Assembly: GCA_963931925.1 (NCBI GenBank)
Contig: OZ007569.1
Span: 11,321,663-11,385,662, forward strand
Length of the DNA stretch: 64,000 nucleotides
Direction: 5' to 3'
Source of the DNA: Onchidella celtica
Lineage: Eukaryota; Mollusca; Gastropoda; Systellommatophora; Onchidiidae
In this document: piece after piece, positions 24,823-36,530 of the stretch
Position numbering within the stretch: the first letter of the stretch is position 1
Layout of the letters: the number at the start of each line of letters is the position of its first letter
Translations under genes and position numbers: made by a program
Notes under the pieces: generated by a model
Seen by the model: the letters and a program-made list of their open reading frames with translations, nothing else
Database searches by the model: none
Told to the model about the DNA's origin: nothing

Positions 24823-25100
24823 CCAATCACTGACGTCTTTTCACTAATATCAGCGAATACAAATAAACTCACGGAAGTGTGGTTAAAAGAAATAATTCTT
24901 TTCGGTGTGAATAACAATTACTGAAAGAAGGTAGGGGAGGGGGGGGGTGTGGTGGAATAAATACGCCGGTCAGGGAGTGGGGGAAGGGACTGCACGTGCA
25001 ATGACAGGACACTTTTGGGTGAGGTGGGGGAAGGATTAGAGTGCCGACCCAGTAGATCCGACTACTCAGTTTGCTTTCAGCTGTTTTTCTTCCCAGCATT

Positions 25101-25165
25101 CCTTCGATAAAACATCGGAACGGATATACAACCAGTTTGAATCCGTTTCGATGTTTCATCGAAAG
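25101..25165 (-). ncRNA. Candidate precursor-like hairpin
   Basis: Arms 25101-25125 and 25141-25165 form a 25-pair stem around a 15-base loop (25126-25140). The right arm begins ATCCGTTTCGATGTTTCATC. Read as minus-strand RNA, the sense of the host gene, the stem has 22 Watson-Crick pairs, two G-U wobbles and one C-A mismatch with no bulges. Read as plus-strand RNA it has one wobble and two mismatches. The size suits a small pre-miRNA, but a young inverted repeat or MITE explains it equally well, and the outer flanks pair poorly. Confidence 0.35.
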
Positions 25166-28140
25166 TTGTGTTTGGCGGGAATGGGCTCATTAGAACAATG
25201 GACGCGGAAAGGTTGCAACTAATTTTGTTGCTCTGGTTAAAGAGAAAACGATCTAAACGAAGACGTAACTGGGTGCACCCAATATTTAAAGAATGAGACG
25301 TTTATGGCGAGTACATGTATCATCATATGTTAGAACAAATTCTAATTGATAAAGAAAAATGTGTTGCTTACATTCGAATGGAGCCAGAAACATTTTTTTT
25401 ACTCTTCTTGAAATGATTGGGCCACACATAGAGAAGAAAACAACAAACAATCGGAAGCCACTACCGGCTAAAGAACGGCTCATCATTACGTTAAGTGAGT
25501 TGTGTGACATATTAAGTGAAAGTGTAAAACCATACGTAAATTTGCATCTTTTCTTGAATCGTATCACCTACTGTTTTGTGATCACAACACTTTTTCTTTT
25601 AATATGCAATAGTTCCAATATAAAGAAATCCAATTGATTATTTTTCAAAAGCCAGACGTGCATACCCTGGTTTTCACTAATTTCAGTGCTTTGGGCCTGT
25701 CTTGCTTCAACCAAGATCTAGTCCTTACAATCCTATGTCAAAGGGCTTAAGTAAAATTATATTAACATTTGGGGATATTGAGAATGAATTGCGAAGTGTT
25801 TTAAATCCTTTGTGGATATGAAGTTTTTTAAAGTTATTTATCTATCTTTCAAGAGGCTCGAAACTGCATGTTGATAGGCTTTTATCAGTCGCTTTGTAGA
25901 ATCTATGTGGCAAGCAATAAAAGAACTCGCATGCATCATGTGCAATTATGGGATGTTTTAACAGCCGTGTCCGTATTCGTGAATGAAACGACCATACACG
26001 TAACCAAGACAGGGTGCCAGACAGTGACACTCATTGTTTGCCTGATGAAAGACGGGCCAATTTTAGTGTTGCACTAAAACCTTTCGATAGAGCAAAAAGC
26101 TGGATTCACCTCCGGATCTGAAATGGTAGATGAGACGGATGCACTGGGCCGCTGATATTTAGTTTAAGAGCCGATCTAGTACGTTCCGGTAACGGATCAG
26201 GGGTCAACTGCCTGACTCGAGCTGGAAACGGATCCACTGGGCTGGCACTATTAGGCCGGGAAGGGGGGAGGCTGGGCTGGAAGTTTTAAACCGGTCAAGG
26301 TTGAGTGAATCTGTGGCACACAGAAAACTGGCGCGTGATACATCCTGGGTGTAGTCACTGCCATGGTACGGTCGGGGCTGGTTCCGCCTGGCCGACGCAA
26401 TTATCCTGTGTAATTCTCACCCCCCCCCCTCATCTTGGCCTACAGGCCCCCCCCCCTCAAAAAACACCCCGTACTCTCATTTCCCAGGGCTCTGTCCCGC
26501 AACCAGCCGTCGGTAACATGCAGCCGTACAATGCCCCCCCCCCCCAAGCCCTTCGTCACAGAAACGTGGGCAGCCAAAAAGTCTACGTAACAGACCCATC
26601 AGATAATGCAGTTTCATCCCCAGTGTGGTCACATCGCATCGCCCAGTGTAACAGCTTGCTCTGACAGAACACATTAACATTGACAAAAAAGAAAAAAAAG
26701 GATGATTAGAAGAAAAAGAAAAAATGAACTGGGCCATGACCTCCTTCCTAGCTTGGTCACACAAAGACCGCAAGGGCTGATTTGAATTTTTACCCACATT
26801 TCAAACTGAATTCAGGCAGCCGCTGGAATACAAAGCGTCCGCGATTCGGCTGATTTCCGATCTAAGCATTTGGCAATGCCTGTGAAACTCCAGCCTCGGC
26901 CTTAAGTTACAGGACAACAACAACAACAATAACAACAACTAGAGAAATGCCTATTGTTTACAAACTCAGGCGAAAATTGTGGGTTTAAGATGACCACTAG
27001 TACAGACACAGCCCAAACACATTCTCTGCCAACGTGCCAAATCTGCCAACCAATCCCTGAATGAAGTTCACAAATAATGTTCATGGCATAGTGGGCAAAC
27101 CAATCATTGCCCCCCCCTCCCCCCGAGTCTAGTCATTCATTTCTTCACGTTCATCAGGCTACCAGTAATTACAACAAACACACCATAGTTCAATAACTTA
27201 ACATTTTCCTGGCTCCTCATCATTCTTACGTAATCTTGACCTCCGTCAGGTCAGGGTTTGTCAGGTGACCAGTTATGAAACAATACAAGAAGTTTTTATC
27301 TAACCCGTAAACACTGGCACTTAAGGTCATCAAGCTTTACAAGTTCTTGTTTTCAACGTGTTGTGAAGTATCAGCAACAGCATAATTGACACCATGAATA
27401 TCATCGATTCATACCTTTTTTTTTTCTTTTCTTTTTTTTCGCCCGGGCTCCAAAGCTTTAGCGTTAAGTTTTAAGTGATAAAACCACTTATGTTCAGCTG
27501 TATACTGTTTTCCTTTTCTTTTTCACCGGCCCTTAATTCATCTCCTTGTGGCGACCGGTTGGTCGTATGACCAGCTTGGCTCCAAAATTAGCCAGCTCAC
27601 TCGTCTAGCCAGATCTGAGCCGACGCTATCAGCAGTACTAAGCTCTGTCGGTACACCAGATAGAAACACTGCATACTTAATGCAAACCCGGGTCGAGTTG
27701 TATGCACAGATGTAGGTAGGAGTGAAATGGACTCGTCCAGGCAGGCCGACAGGGCCAAGCCAGGCTAGCTGGCGGGAGTCACATCAGGACAGCGAGGCCA
27801 AGCCTAGGACTATAGCCCAGTGACCTACATTCACGGCCAGGCTATTGTTATCAGCTGCACTGTTAACTTGGCTCGGCCTGGCCTCGTAGGTCCTAACGAC
27901 CGCCAGCTCTGACCACTTCATCGTATTGTAATAACAAAATCTAAACACGGGCAGACAAGGCGGTCTTTCAGTTGGCACTGTTTGCTCATGGCGGGCTAGC
28001 TCAGTTTGTTTAAATAGGAGAAACTTTATAACAAAAAGAAATTCGCCGGCGGGGAGAGGGTGCAGAGGAAGCAAAAAGACCACTGCAAAGTATGAGATGA
28101 AAATGTACATTCAGGGTGCTTAAGGATTGAATGGACATAG
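25166..28140. other. Gene-free stretch
   Basis: AT-rich unique sequence to 26100, then a GC-richer part with repeated CGGATC-like words (26110-26280), three C runs (26420, 26448, 26537), a CAA run at 26917, and a GGCC-rich block at 27720-27900 with recurrent GCCAAGCC and GGCCTGGCC words. No supported gene was seen. Confidence 0.45.
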
Positions 28141-28169
28141 TAGGAGAGAGAGAGAAAAAAAAGCGTATT

Positions 28170-28352
28170 GATTTGGCAGTAGCCGACATAGATGGGCCCG
28201 CGCGACAGTGGCGGCGCACGACTCATAAGCTGAGTAGAGAAGCCAAGCAGGCAAAAATCGTTGAGGCTAATGCGATTTGATCCTCAAGTCAGTGAGTATT
28301 GAGAGACCACGCCCTTGTAATATCTCCAGGTGAAACCACTGAGCTATAGGGA
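28170..28352 (-). repeat. tRNA-derived SINE-like element
   Basis: On the minus strand CTATAGCTCAGTGGTTTCACC (28329-28349) fits a tRNA A box and GGATCAAATC (28274-28283) fits a B box about 55 bases further on. A body of about 100 bases ending near a T-rich, CT-rich tract follows. This is the usual head-body-tail order of a tRNA SINE. Ends are approximate and no target-site duplication was identified. Confidence 0.4.
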
Positions 28353-28565
28353 GGAGGAAGAGTTTGACCAGGTAACGCAATGTAAACAGTTTCTGAGAGA
28401 TGAAAACTTCGGAAGGAGAGGTTGGGGCGGGGAATGGAGGGTGGGGATGTCAATCGATTCACCAGTACAGGGAAACAGAACATAGCAGGCTCTTGTAATT
28501 ACTCTTGTCACACGAATAGCATATAATTATGATCTGCTCACACTAACCCATCATACCACCCCTCA

Positions 28566-28636
28566 CAGACACACACACAGACATACAAAAAACAACAGCA
28601 AGAAACCCACACCTACACACACACACACACACACAC
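28566..28636. repeat. (CA)n microsatellite, interrupted
   Basis: Two CA arrays separated by an A-rich segment; the right one has about ten units. Confidence 0.8.
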
Positions 28637-30176
28637 CTCCTTTCGACAGATTCTTTCTCCATTTGATTGACAACCAATACGAAACTGCACAAACCAATTT
28701 TCAACTAGAAAACGTCTAGACGCTGCAAATTATTTTACGAGTCTGTCCCGCGTCCCTTGGCTTCCGCTCCTAATTTGTCAAGCATGTCTAACTTGTAAGA
28801 TGCCAATAGTCTTTTCCGTCTTTTCCTCCCTCCTCCAGGCCAAATGGACCGTGAACAGCTCGATCAGGAGAACCAAGATGACCCCCCGGATTTTTTTACC
28901 GTGGAGAGGTACCCCGGGTGGCGTTGATCAATTTATAAATAGCGATCAGGACAGAGAAAAATCATTAGTGGTTTTTTGCGCTGTGTACACTAGATCGATA
29001 CTGAGTTGCATGCTTGATGGTCTTCGACGGGGGGGGGGGGGGGTGGGAAGGGATGAGAATGTCACAAATTTCTACAATTAGCACCCCTACAAAACCACAT
29101 AACCAGAATCGTACAAAGAATAAAACCTGACTGTATCAAGATTCTCTTTGCAGACACAGGTAATTAACCCAGAAACGGTAATTAATGTCTCACCTTTCGT
29201 CAAATTGTAAATTGTGCAGTAAAATAAACATTGACATAAAGGATTGTAAATTGAATGGCTGTCCTGTTATGAAAATAATAATGACAGAAAATTCAACACC
29301 CACTCACTTAAAACGATAAAGACATCGAAGTGCGGAATTACTCATTAATTAGTCTTTGGCGTCCGAGACCTCTCGTGAAGTCCACGAATCTGTCTGTGCG
29401 TCTCATATCACGCATTTGTTTTCACACGGAAGTCATCAGAAAAGGCTGACCGTCAACCATAATAATTTTGGAAAATGTAATTACTCATCTTTTAACACAG
29501 CTTTAACAAAACTGATTCCATATTTTCCCCGACAATTGGACCGGACTCAAAACCTCTTATTCAGATTGCCCTGTTTAAATAATGCGAGTTCGCTGTAAGG
29601 ATTCAACGAGGAATGTTTTGGTTTCCGATCAACATCGTAAATTGCCAATGCCCAGTGCGGTGATTTTGTAAGCCCAGTCTCCGCCTTGAGATGCTGCTGT
29701 CCAACTGTGTGGTTGACATCTCATCATGCGGTATGTGCGACGGCAGCTGTTGCTGAATTGTTGTTGTTGCCATTACTACAGTACTGATGATGTTGATGTT
29801 GTCGCTCGCTGATGACACAGACGGCGAAGCTGCAGCGGCATTATGGTGATCAGCATTGGCGCCACTAACCTAATTTCCCGTCCGTCCATCCATTTTTTTT
29901 CCTTTTGTATCTTTGCTCCATTTCCCATTTCATTAGTTTTTTCACGAAGGTAATGAATGAGATGTAATAAATACTGCCAAACACACATTTCTGGTCAATG
30001 GTCGACCTCGACCACTGTTCAGGGCTCAAAATGTAAGAAAAGCTAGAAAGTCGGTCAGACGGTGAGAGAAGTTTTAATTACCAGTGGAAAAATCGAATTA
30101 AATAATGTGGAGTAGGAAGTTCTGAGTGACTATGGACATGGGGTAGAGTGGAAAGAGTAAACTAGTACTTCTGTTC
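28637..30176. other. Gene-free stretch
   Basis: Unique AT-rich sequence apart from the G run at 29029 and a TTG run at 29757-29772. No supported gene was seen. Confidence 0.45.
29029..29043. repeat. Poly-G run, 15 bases
   Basis: Pure G homopolymer. Confidence 0.9.
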
Positions 30177-30189
30177 GAGAGAGAGAGAA

Positions 30190-30288
<99 letters not shown>
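30177..30288. repeat. (GA)n microsatellite
   Basis: About 110 bases of GA, nearly perfect on the right two thirds and with AAAG and AAGA interruptions on the left. Confidence 0.95.
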
Positions 30289-32215
30289 GTAAAGGCAATA
30301 ATAACAAAGAAATGTTCGCGCTGTCAAAAGCGAAAAACTGACCTACGAATTGAACTTCTTTTTCTTCCGTTCCAATCGCTGTCGGTGAGTAAAACAAAGT
30401 CCTTGAAATTATGTAACATAAAATTGATTTGTACCCTTTTTTATCACTCGGATATTGTGTCAATTAGCGAACAGACAGCTCTGCCACGGGTGCAGAAGTA
30501 CTAGGTCATGATTGTAATTATAAGAAATAAAGGCAGGAATGATTCAGACTGCACAAACAGCGATTCATTAACCTCTAGGTCTGCGGGTATCACGCCAAAC
30601 TCCAGCGGCTTTTATTTACACAATTTACTTAGGAAACCACCGATTTCCCCATAATTTTACTTATTCTCATCGAAAACAACTAATCTGAACTGGTGATAAC
30701 AAGCAGCTCATCGATACATTCTGACGACTGACATCAGCTTCATTTCCATCAGGGAAGACTACACGATATCTGTCCCAAGATTAAAATGTACCAAAAAAAA
30801 AAACAACAACAAACAAACAAAAAAAGAAAAGATCAACAAGTCGAAAGCGCTGGGACTGAAGGCAGAACTTTTGACATGTGCGATTTACTTAAATCTGGTC
30901 ACAATTATTTTCTCCATAATTTTTCCTCTCCCTGTGTCTGTCTTTAAACGATCTCCTCTTTTATCAAATTGTCTGTGTTTGAGAGATCTCAGAGTATGAG
31001 TTTAAGTTTGGGTTTAACGGCTCGACGATGCTATAATGGCCACTTTTTTGTACTTTACCCGAGCTCGTTTGTCAGAGCTTGGTCAGAAACTCTGGACAAA
31101 CCTCGAAAATCTTTGAAGCAGATCTCCAACTTAATGTACAATAAATGCTAAAATCAGTCACAATACGACAGATAAACTGAACAACAACGACGACAACAAC
31201 AACAAAGTATTGTGACTGCTAGCATAAATACAATATAGGATCATGACCAAATGAAAGAAAAGAAGGAAACAATACAAAAAACAACAACCAACAACAACCA
31301 AAAAACCAATATCTGCCACCAATAAAGGAATTTTTGTGATCAAAGCAAAAGTTCTCAGCTCTCAATGTGCGTGTGTGTAAAGGTGTAATACTATCACTGG
31401 CCAGGCTGCCATCTCGCTGGTTACAGGCCAACGGGTATTAGTGACCAACTGGGTCATGCTGACCTACTTTCCTGAAACTGTTACGCACTAAATGAGGTCA
31501 AAGCAATTTCACCACCCACCCAGCCAGCCAGAGCCCCCCCCCCCCCCCAACCGTTGTCCTTCCAAATGCCTACCTGTAGTCATTTTCAGTGTGTCTCCGA
31601 GTTTTTTTTTGTTCTGGCTTCTAAAAGCTCGCGCGCTCGCTGAAGTTCTAGATGTTTGCCGTTCTGACAATACTGAAAACTCTGCACTATTTCTCTGTCA
31701 CTGAGACTTTTGTTCAACGGATCATAGAATTTTTTTATTTTTTTTTCCAGATAAACCTATTTGTTTCCCTGCTGGCGTCTATAATCTATTATATATTTCA
31801 GTAACTTGCAACCTTTGGCATGACTAACTGACCAAACTATGCACTCTTCAGGCCTTAAATTTGGCAGGATGATGGCAATTGAGATGAGGAAGATGATGGC
31901 TATAATTAAAAGTTGTTTACTTCAAGCATGTATTTAAAAAAAAAAAAAACAATGTTTATTGCTATGTAACATCTATATATCTGTATAATGTTGTGGTGCG
32001 CATGAGTTCTGAAGCAAGACTGTAGTTTATTATTTTTATTATACTAGGGGGAGGGGGAATCACATGATTGTTTATTCTGGGCAATGCACGGTAGCTCATC
32101 TAGTTTCTTTATATTTCACCGACAAACATGTAAAATTCTACCAGTGATTGGCTGCACATTCCTCATCAGAAGTCTTTCTATCCTAACCCACTGTCATCAT
32201 TAAGAAACTGATTAG
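30289..32215. other. Gene-free stretch
   Basis: Unique AT-rich sequence with CAA and A-rich runs at 30788-30830, 31180-31203 and 31935-31948, and a C15 run at 31534-31548. No supported gene was seen. Confidence 0.45.
31452..31464. promoter_or_regulatory. IR3 nuclear-receptor palindrome (ERE-like)
   Basis: GGTCATGCTGACC is an exact GGTCAnnnTGACC inverted repeat, the core of a steroid-receptor-type (estrogen-response) element. Flanking bases match the longer consensus only partly. Confidence 0.3.
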
Positions 32216-32240
32216 TTGTGTGTGTGTGTGTCTGTGTGTG
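32216..32240. repeat. (TG)n microsatellite
   Basis: About ten TG units with one CTG interruption. Confidence 0.85.
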
Positions 32241-32289
32241 TGCGGGCGCGCACTCATACATTTGGTATCTCCATTTAACTGCTGTATTA

Positions 32290-32446
32290 CTTCTCTCCCC
32301 CCCCCCCCCTCCCCCCTTTTTTTTTCTTTCTCACCTTCCCTGACAACAGCCTCTCTCTCAATTCATTCTCTCTCTTTGCCTCTCTCTCTTTCTGTCTCTC
32401 TCCCTCTTTCTCTCAATCTCTCTCCCTCCCTCTTTTTCTCTCTTTA
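32290..32446. repeat. Polypyrimidine tract with C, T and CT repeats
   Basis: Starts with a C11 run and a T-rich stretch, then impure CT dinucleotides to 32446. It is one of few arrays with pyrimidines on the plus strand. Confidence 0.85.
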
Positions 32447-34701
32447 GTTCTCTGGACCTCCTTACTCTCATTCTCTTCCTTTATCCCTTGCACGCTGACA
32501 GAACCGCGTATATGACACCATGTTTAGTTTGTCAGTCAGGTTTCACTTTGTTGAGATAAGACGAAATTTCACCTTTTACATCATTCTGATCTCTGCAACA
32601 AATTTCCTGCAAGAGGGTAGGTAACCGATACACGTAAAACAAAGACAGATAATTTTATTCCTAGCTTTCACTATACCTCCACTCAATCTGTCCGTCTATG
32701 AACACCTGTTACGATCTCTCACGATATTTACAATCCCCCATCGATCTGAACTCACGAGTTTGTCCACACATCCTGCCAGTTTTAATGGTGACACGATACC
32801 CAGGAAATGGGATTCGAATTTTCATTTTAGTGTTATAATTTTTCAAGTTCACCATCAAAACATACATGATACTAAGTTTGACTTCGGGTATGGGGAAAGC
32901 ACGTCGATACCATAAAAGTTACATTGTGTCAGGAAGACGCAGTTCAAGATGATGGACAGAATATAACAGAATAATAGAGAAGCACCCACCAGCCACTCGC
33001 AACACAGACATAATCTAACAATCATTGGACAATTCATTGATGTCTGGACGCAGATTTGTTCAGTGTTCATGGCAATACAGCTCGCTGTATCTAAAGTTAA
33101 AAATAGACATTTAGTTACGATTTGCATCCTTCGGGTTTTTCTCGTAATCTGTTTTATTATTGATGGAACTGTTTTACAACCAGACAGGCCAAAAATAATT
33201 AAAAAAAAAAAAACACCAACAACTCTGGTTGCCAGAACTCTAGTAAAACCCTTAACATACAGAGTGACACGTATATGTGACAAGAAACAATGTCATGATT
33301 AGAGTTCAAGTAGTAAGCGAAGCGACTCCGCCTCCCCGCGAAGACCACCCGTATGTGAGTGCATAATATTATTAACAATAAATGTATTACTGTCTCTTCT
33401 TATCTGGCAACCTCCGTGGCTTTGGTGTTTTAGACGCCCTCACAAAACGCACCTTCAAACACACGCAAACAAAAGAGACTTGCCACTGAGTAACCCTGCT
33501 CAAAATGAAGTAATGAATGGATGAATGAATGAAGGACTGAATGAAAATTACAACTACATCTTTAGAGCAAAATCGATAGTTACACTTTTCAACAGCCTAG
33601 TGGTCTACTTGCACAGACACTATAATATTACCGTTTCAAGATTCGTACCCACTAATCGTTCTATTCAGCATTCTCTCTCTCCCTCTCTCTTCTGTTTTGT
33701 TTGTTCTCTCACTCTTCACCCCTCTCGGCGCTCCATTCATCTCTCTCGCGAGTGCCCAAAACAAACATACGTTTTTCATCTGCACTGGACAGGGCTATTA
33801 ATTTGCGCCACGGTCCCCCCTAAACCAATTAGCGGGTGAGTACATCTTAATGAGGACATGATCCCATTTGGCCCGTCCACCACTCTCCTCCCCTCCCCTC
33901 CTCCTCTGTCACACAGTAGTGTTCATGAATCTATATTTATAGAAGGTCACTTCATGCAGGCAGAATTTCCCCTGACCATAGTTAGAGCACAAAAGTACCA
34001 AGCGAATTTGTACCATTACTGTATTTCATGGGTTTCACTATCAATTACACCAGTGGGTTTATTAACTTGTGCTTGTAGACTGCAGTGTTGTCACCAAACA
34101 CAGAAATCAGTTCTCATTCTTAACTTCTCTTCCTCTCACAGAATGATGTGTGAGATAAAAAAAAAAGTTCAAGACTGGGTATCTGGCCTGTAAGCTGTAA
34201 ACAGACACAGCAATCAGATCTTATTCCAGATTTGTTTATTCATTTTTCAGACATGGAAGACAATGGTAATTATGCATGTAGCCAGCCATTTAAACTGTCA
34301 TCAGACAGAAAAAAACATATTATCTATTTCCTCAATTTCTATTCCCAGAAGCAATGCAAGACGAGGCATGCAAAACCGTGAATTTTGCAAGTCTAGAAAA
34401 TTCGCACTGTAATAATTCACGATGAAGTCCTGGAAAAATGAATTACCGGTGGCCTGTCGAGAAAATCTTCCGTCTTAGCTTTAAATACGCTACTTTCACA
34501 CTTAGATCTAATGAGACATTTTTACAAAGGAAAAGGTAGCCGGAGCAGTGGACTCCGGGTCCAGGTAAAGATTGGGTGAAGTACGGTTTGGTCAATACAA
34601 GAGAGAATCGGTCCGCTAGCTTAGACAAACAAACTGATGGAGCGCGTGAAGCGTGAGATGCTGAGTCTATTGACCGCTGATGGACGTGACAAGCGGACTA
34701 G

Positions 34702-34703
<2 letters not shown>
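32447..34703. other. Gene-free stretch
   Basis: Unique sequence with an A12 run near 33199, a GAAT-type tetramer run at 33512-33542 and a CT tract at 33671-33690. No supported gene was seen. Confidence 0.45.

Positions 34704-34789
<86 letters not shown>
34704..34789. repeat. (GA)n microsatellite
   Basis: About 42 uninterrupted GA units, one of the purest arrays in the window. Confidence 0.96.
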
Positions 34790-34790
<1 letters not shown>

Positions 34791-35439
34791 GAGGAATGCA
34801 GGAGGACGACACTATGAATGAACAACTAAAGAATGAGTTACTGTAAACATTCATTATGCGAATAATGAATTTACAAGTGATGGATAAATGACAGTAGAAG
34901 CCAAAAAAAAAAAACAAAGTGAACAAGCAGACAAACAACTGACAAATAAAAATGCAAAGATAAGTAAACAGATATACTGATCAACTGAAACACAGACAGA
35001 CAGAGAGACATACAGACAGACAGACATATGAGAAAAAAAACAAACAAAAAACTTTTAAAGACAGCGCCAAGATGGGCACAAAGAGAAAAACACAAAAACA
35101 CTACAGCTTGTGAACTGGAGAAAACAACAAAAACATAGTTCCTGTAATGACATGACAAGTTGCATTATTTCTTCCCGGTAGTCTACAAACTCCCCACAAA
35201 TCAGGTAGATGCACAACTCGTCAAGTCTCCCTCCATCAAACCTCCCCAAAGGTAGTCTCCCTATCCAAGATAGATGATCATGCTGACGCCTCACTCGATA
35301 AATGTATTGCCAGTTTCTGACACCTTTTCCCTCTTCATTTTTCTGGATTTTTCTTTTTCTTTCCGGAATCTAACATGATTACAGGAACCCCCTTCAGTTT
35401 CTCTGCTCTGATACCCATGAGGACAAACAATCTCTAGTT

Positions 35440-35640
35440 AAAGAAGCCGTATCCCTGCAAGTCCTCCAGTGACCAGCTACACGGCAACATTAATGCCAGA
35501 TTCCAGCGCTCCTTGAAACAAATTAATTCCCAGATCGGATTGGGCGCAGATGTAATTAGTTGGTACATCCGGCACGCTGTGTGATCATTGGTATTTGAGC
35601 AGCAACATCTTTTGTTACTTGTGTATATGACAACCGGTAA
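35440..35640. promoter_or_regulatory. Candidate enhancer: homeodomain-type motif cluster
   Basis: This repeat-free block contains CATTAATG, AAATTAATT and GTAATTAG, three TAAT-core words within about 80 bases, beside GATCGGATT. Clusters of this kind are typical of developmental enhancers, but TAAT cores are common in AT-rich DNA. Confidence 0.2.
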
Positions 35641-36315
35641 TTTTTTTATTTTTTTTTTAAACTCAAAGTAATCATTAATTGTATGTCTGTTTTTGAGTAG
35701 CCTACGTAATTCATTGTTTGGCTGTTCCGGCAGACAGTTTTTTGTTTTTTTTTTGGTCAACATGTTTGGCTTTTTTTGGTATGCCTGTTACCATTAGTAC
35801 TTTTTATAAAAAAAAGTCTGTTATTTATGCCTATGATCGGGATTGGCTTTCTCAATCTGTTTCATTGTACTCTTGTAAATGCGACTGTATCATTGTTAAT
35901 GTTGAGAGAATGATGAGACATGCCAGGAAGTATATTATTATGCTGGATTTTACTTTGTCCCCGCATTTACCAGTTCAACGTACAGTAGCTGAATGGTGAG
36001 TTTGACATAAATAGAATAAAGAATTAGAAACTGAAATTTCACTGGCTTGTCTGCATTGAAACCACCTTACCCAGCTACAACAGCACAGCACTTCTGTTTG
36101 TCTTTCCTTCTTGTTTCGACCGCAGTCGCGTATCCTTGACCTACTTCTGACAGATGTTTCGGTTCTCCACCACGGTTGACTGAAATTTTATTTCATTTCA
36201 GTTAAGCAGATTTCCAGTCACTGCCATCCATAACGGTGCTGATGGAACTAGAGGAATAAAATATTCTGTAACATGTATGATATCGTCTTGAAAGGAGGTC
36301 TTTTTTAGTTTGAGC

Positions 36316-36530
36316 CGAATTACTAGGGGATTTTCTAGTCTGGTGCAGGAGTTACTGGGAACTCTTCTAGCCTGATACAGAATTTCCTGGGAACTTCTTA
36401 AAGCGGATAAAGAAGGTACCAGGAAATTCTGTCGTCTGACATTGTCGTTACTGGGAACCTTTCTACTCTGATGCTGAAGTTATTGGCAACTTTCCGAGTT
36501 TGACTTGGAAGTCACTGAGAGTCAAAGAGA
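36316..36530. repeat. Degenerate 32-bp minisatellite, seven units
   Basis: Units begin at about 36320, 36352, 36384, 36416, 36448, 36480 and 36512, an exact 32-base step. The consensus runs from TTACTGGGAAC through TTCTA-CTGAT to an AAG-like end. Units differ from each other at many positions, yet no length change was seen. A period of 32 is not a multiple of three, so it does not encode a peptide repeat. Confidence 0.75.

Larger units (their letters stand above)
22151..25100. other. Gene-free stretch
   Basis: Holds C and G runs near 22316, 23252, 23460 and 23571, a GA tract at 23594-23630, a tRNA A-box-like word at 23369-23388, and a CAA run at 24796-24822. Otherwise it is unique AT-rich sequence. 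No supported gene was seen. Confidence 0.5.

Noticed and set aside
30098-30463. 121-codon minus-strand open frame
   Set aside because: Generated by the GA array at 30177-30288.
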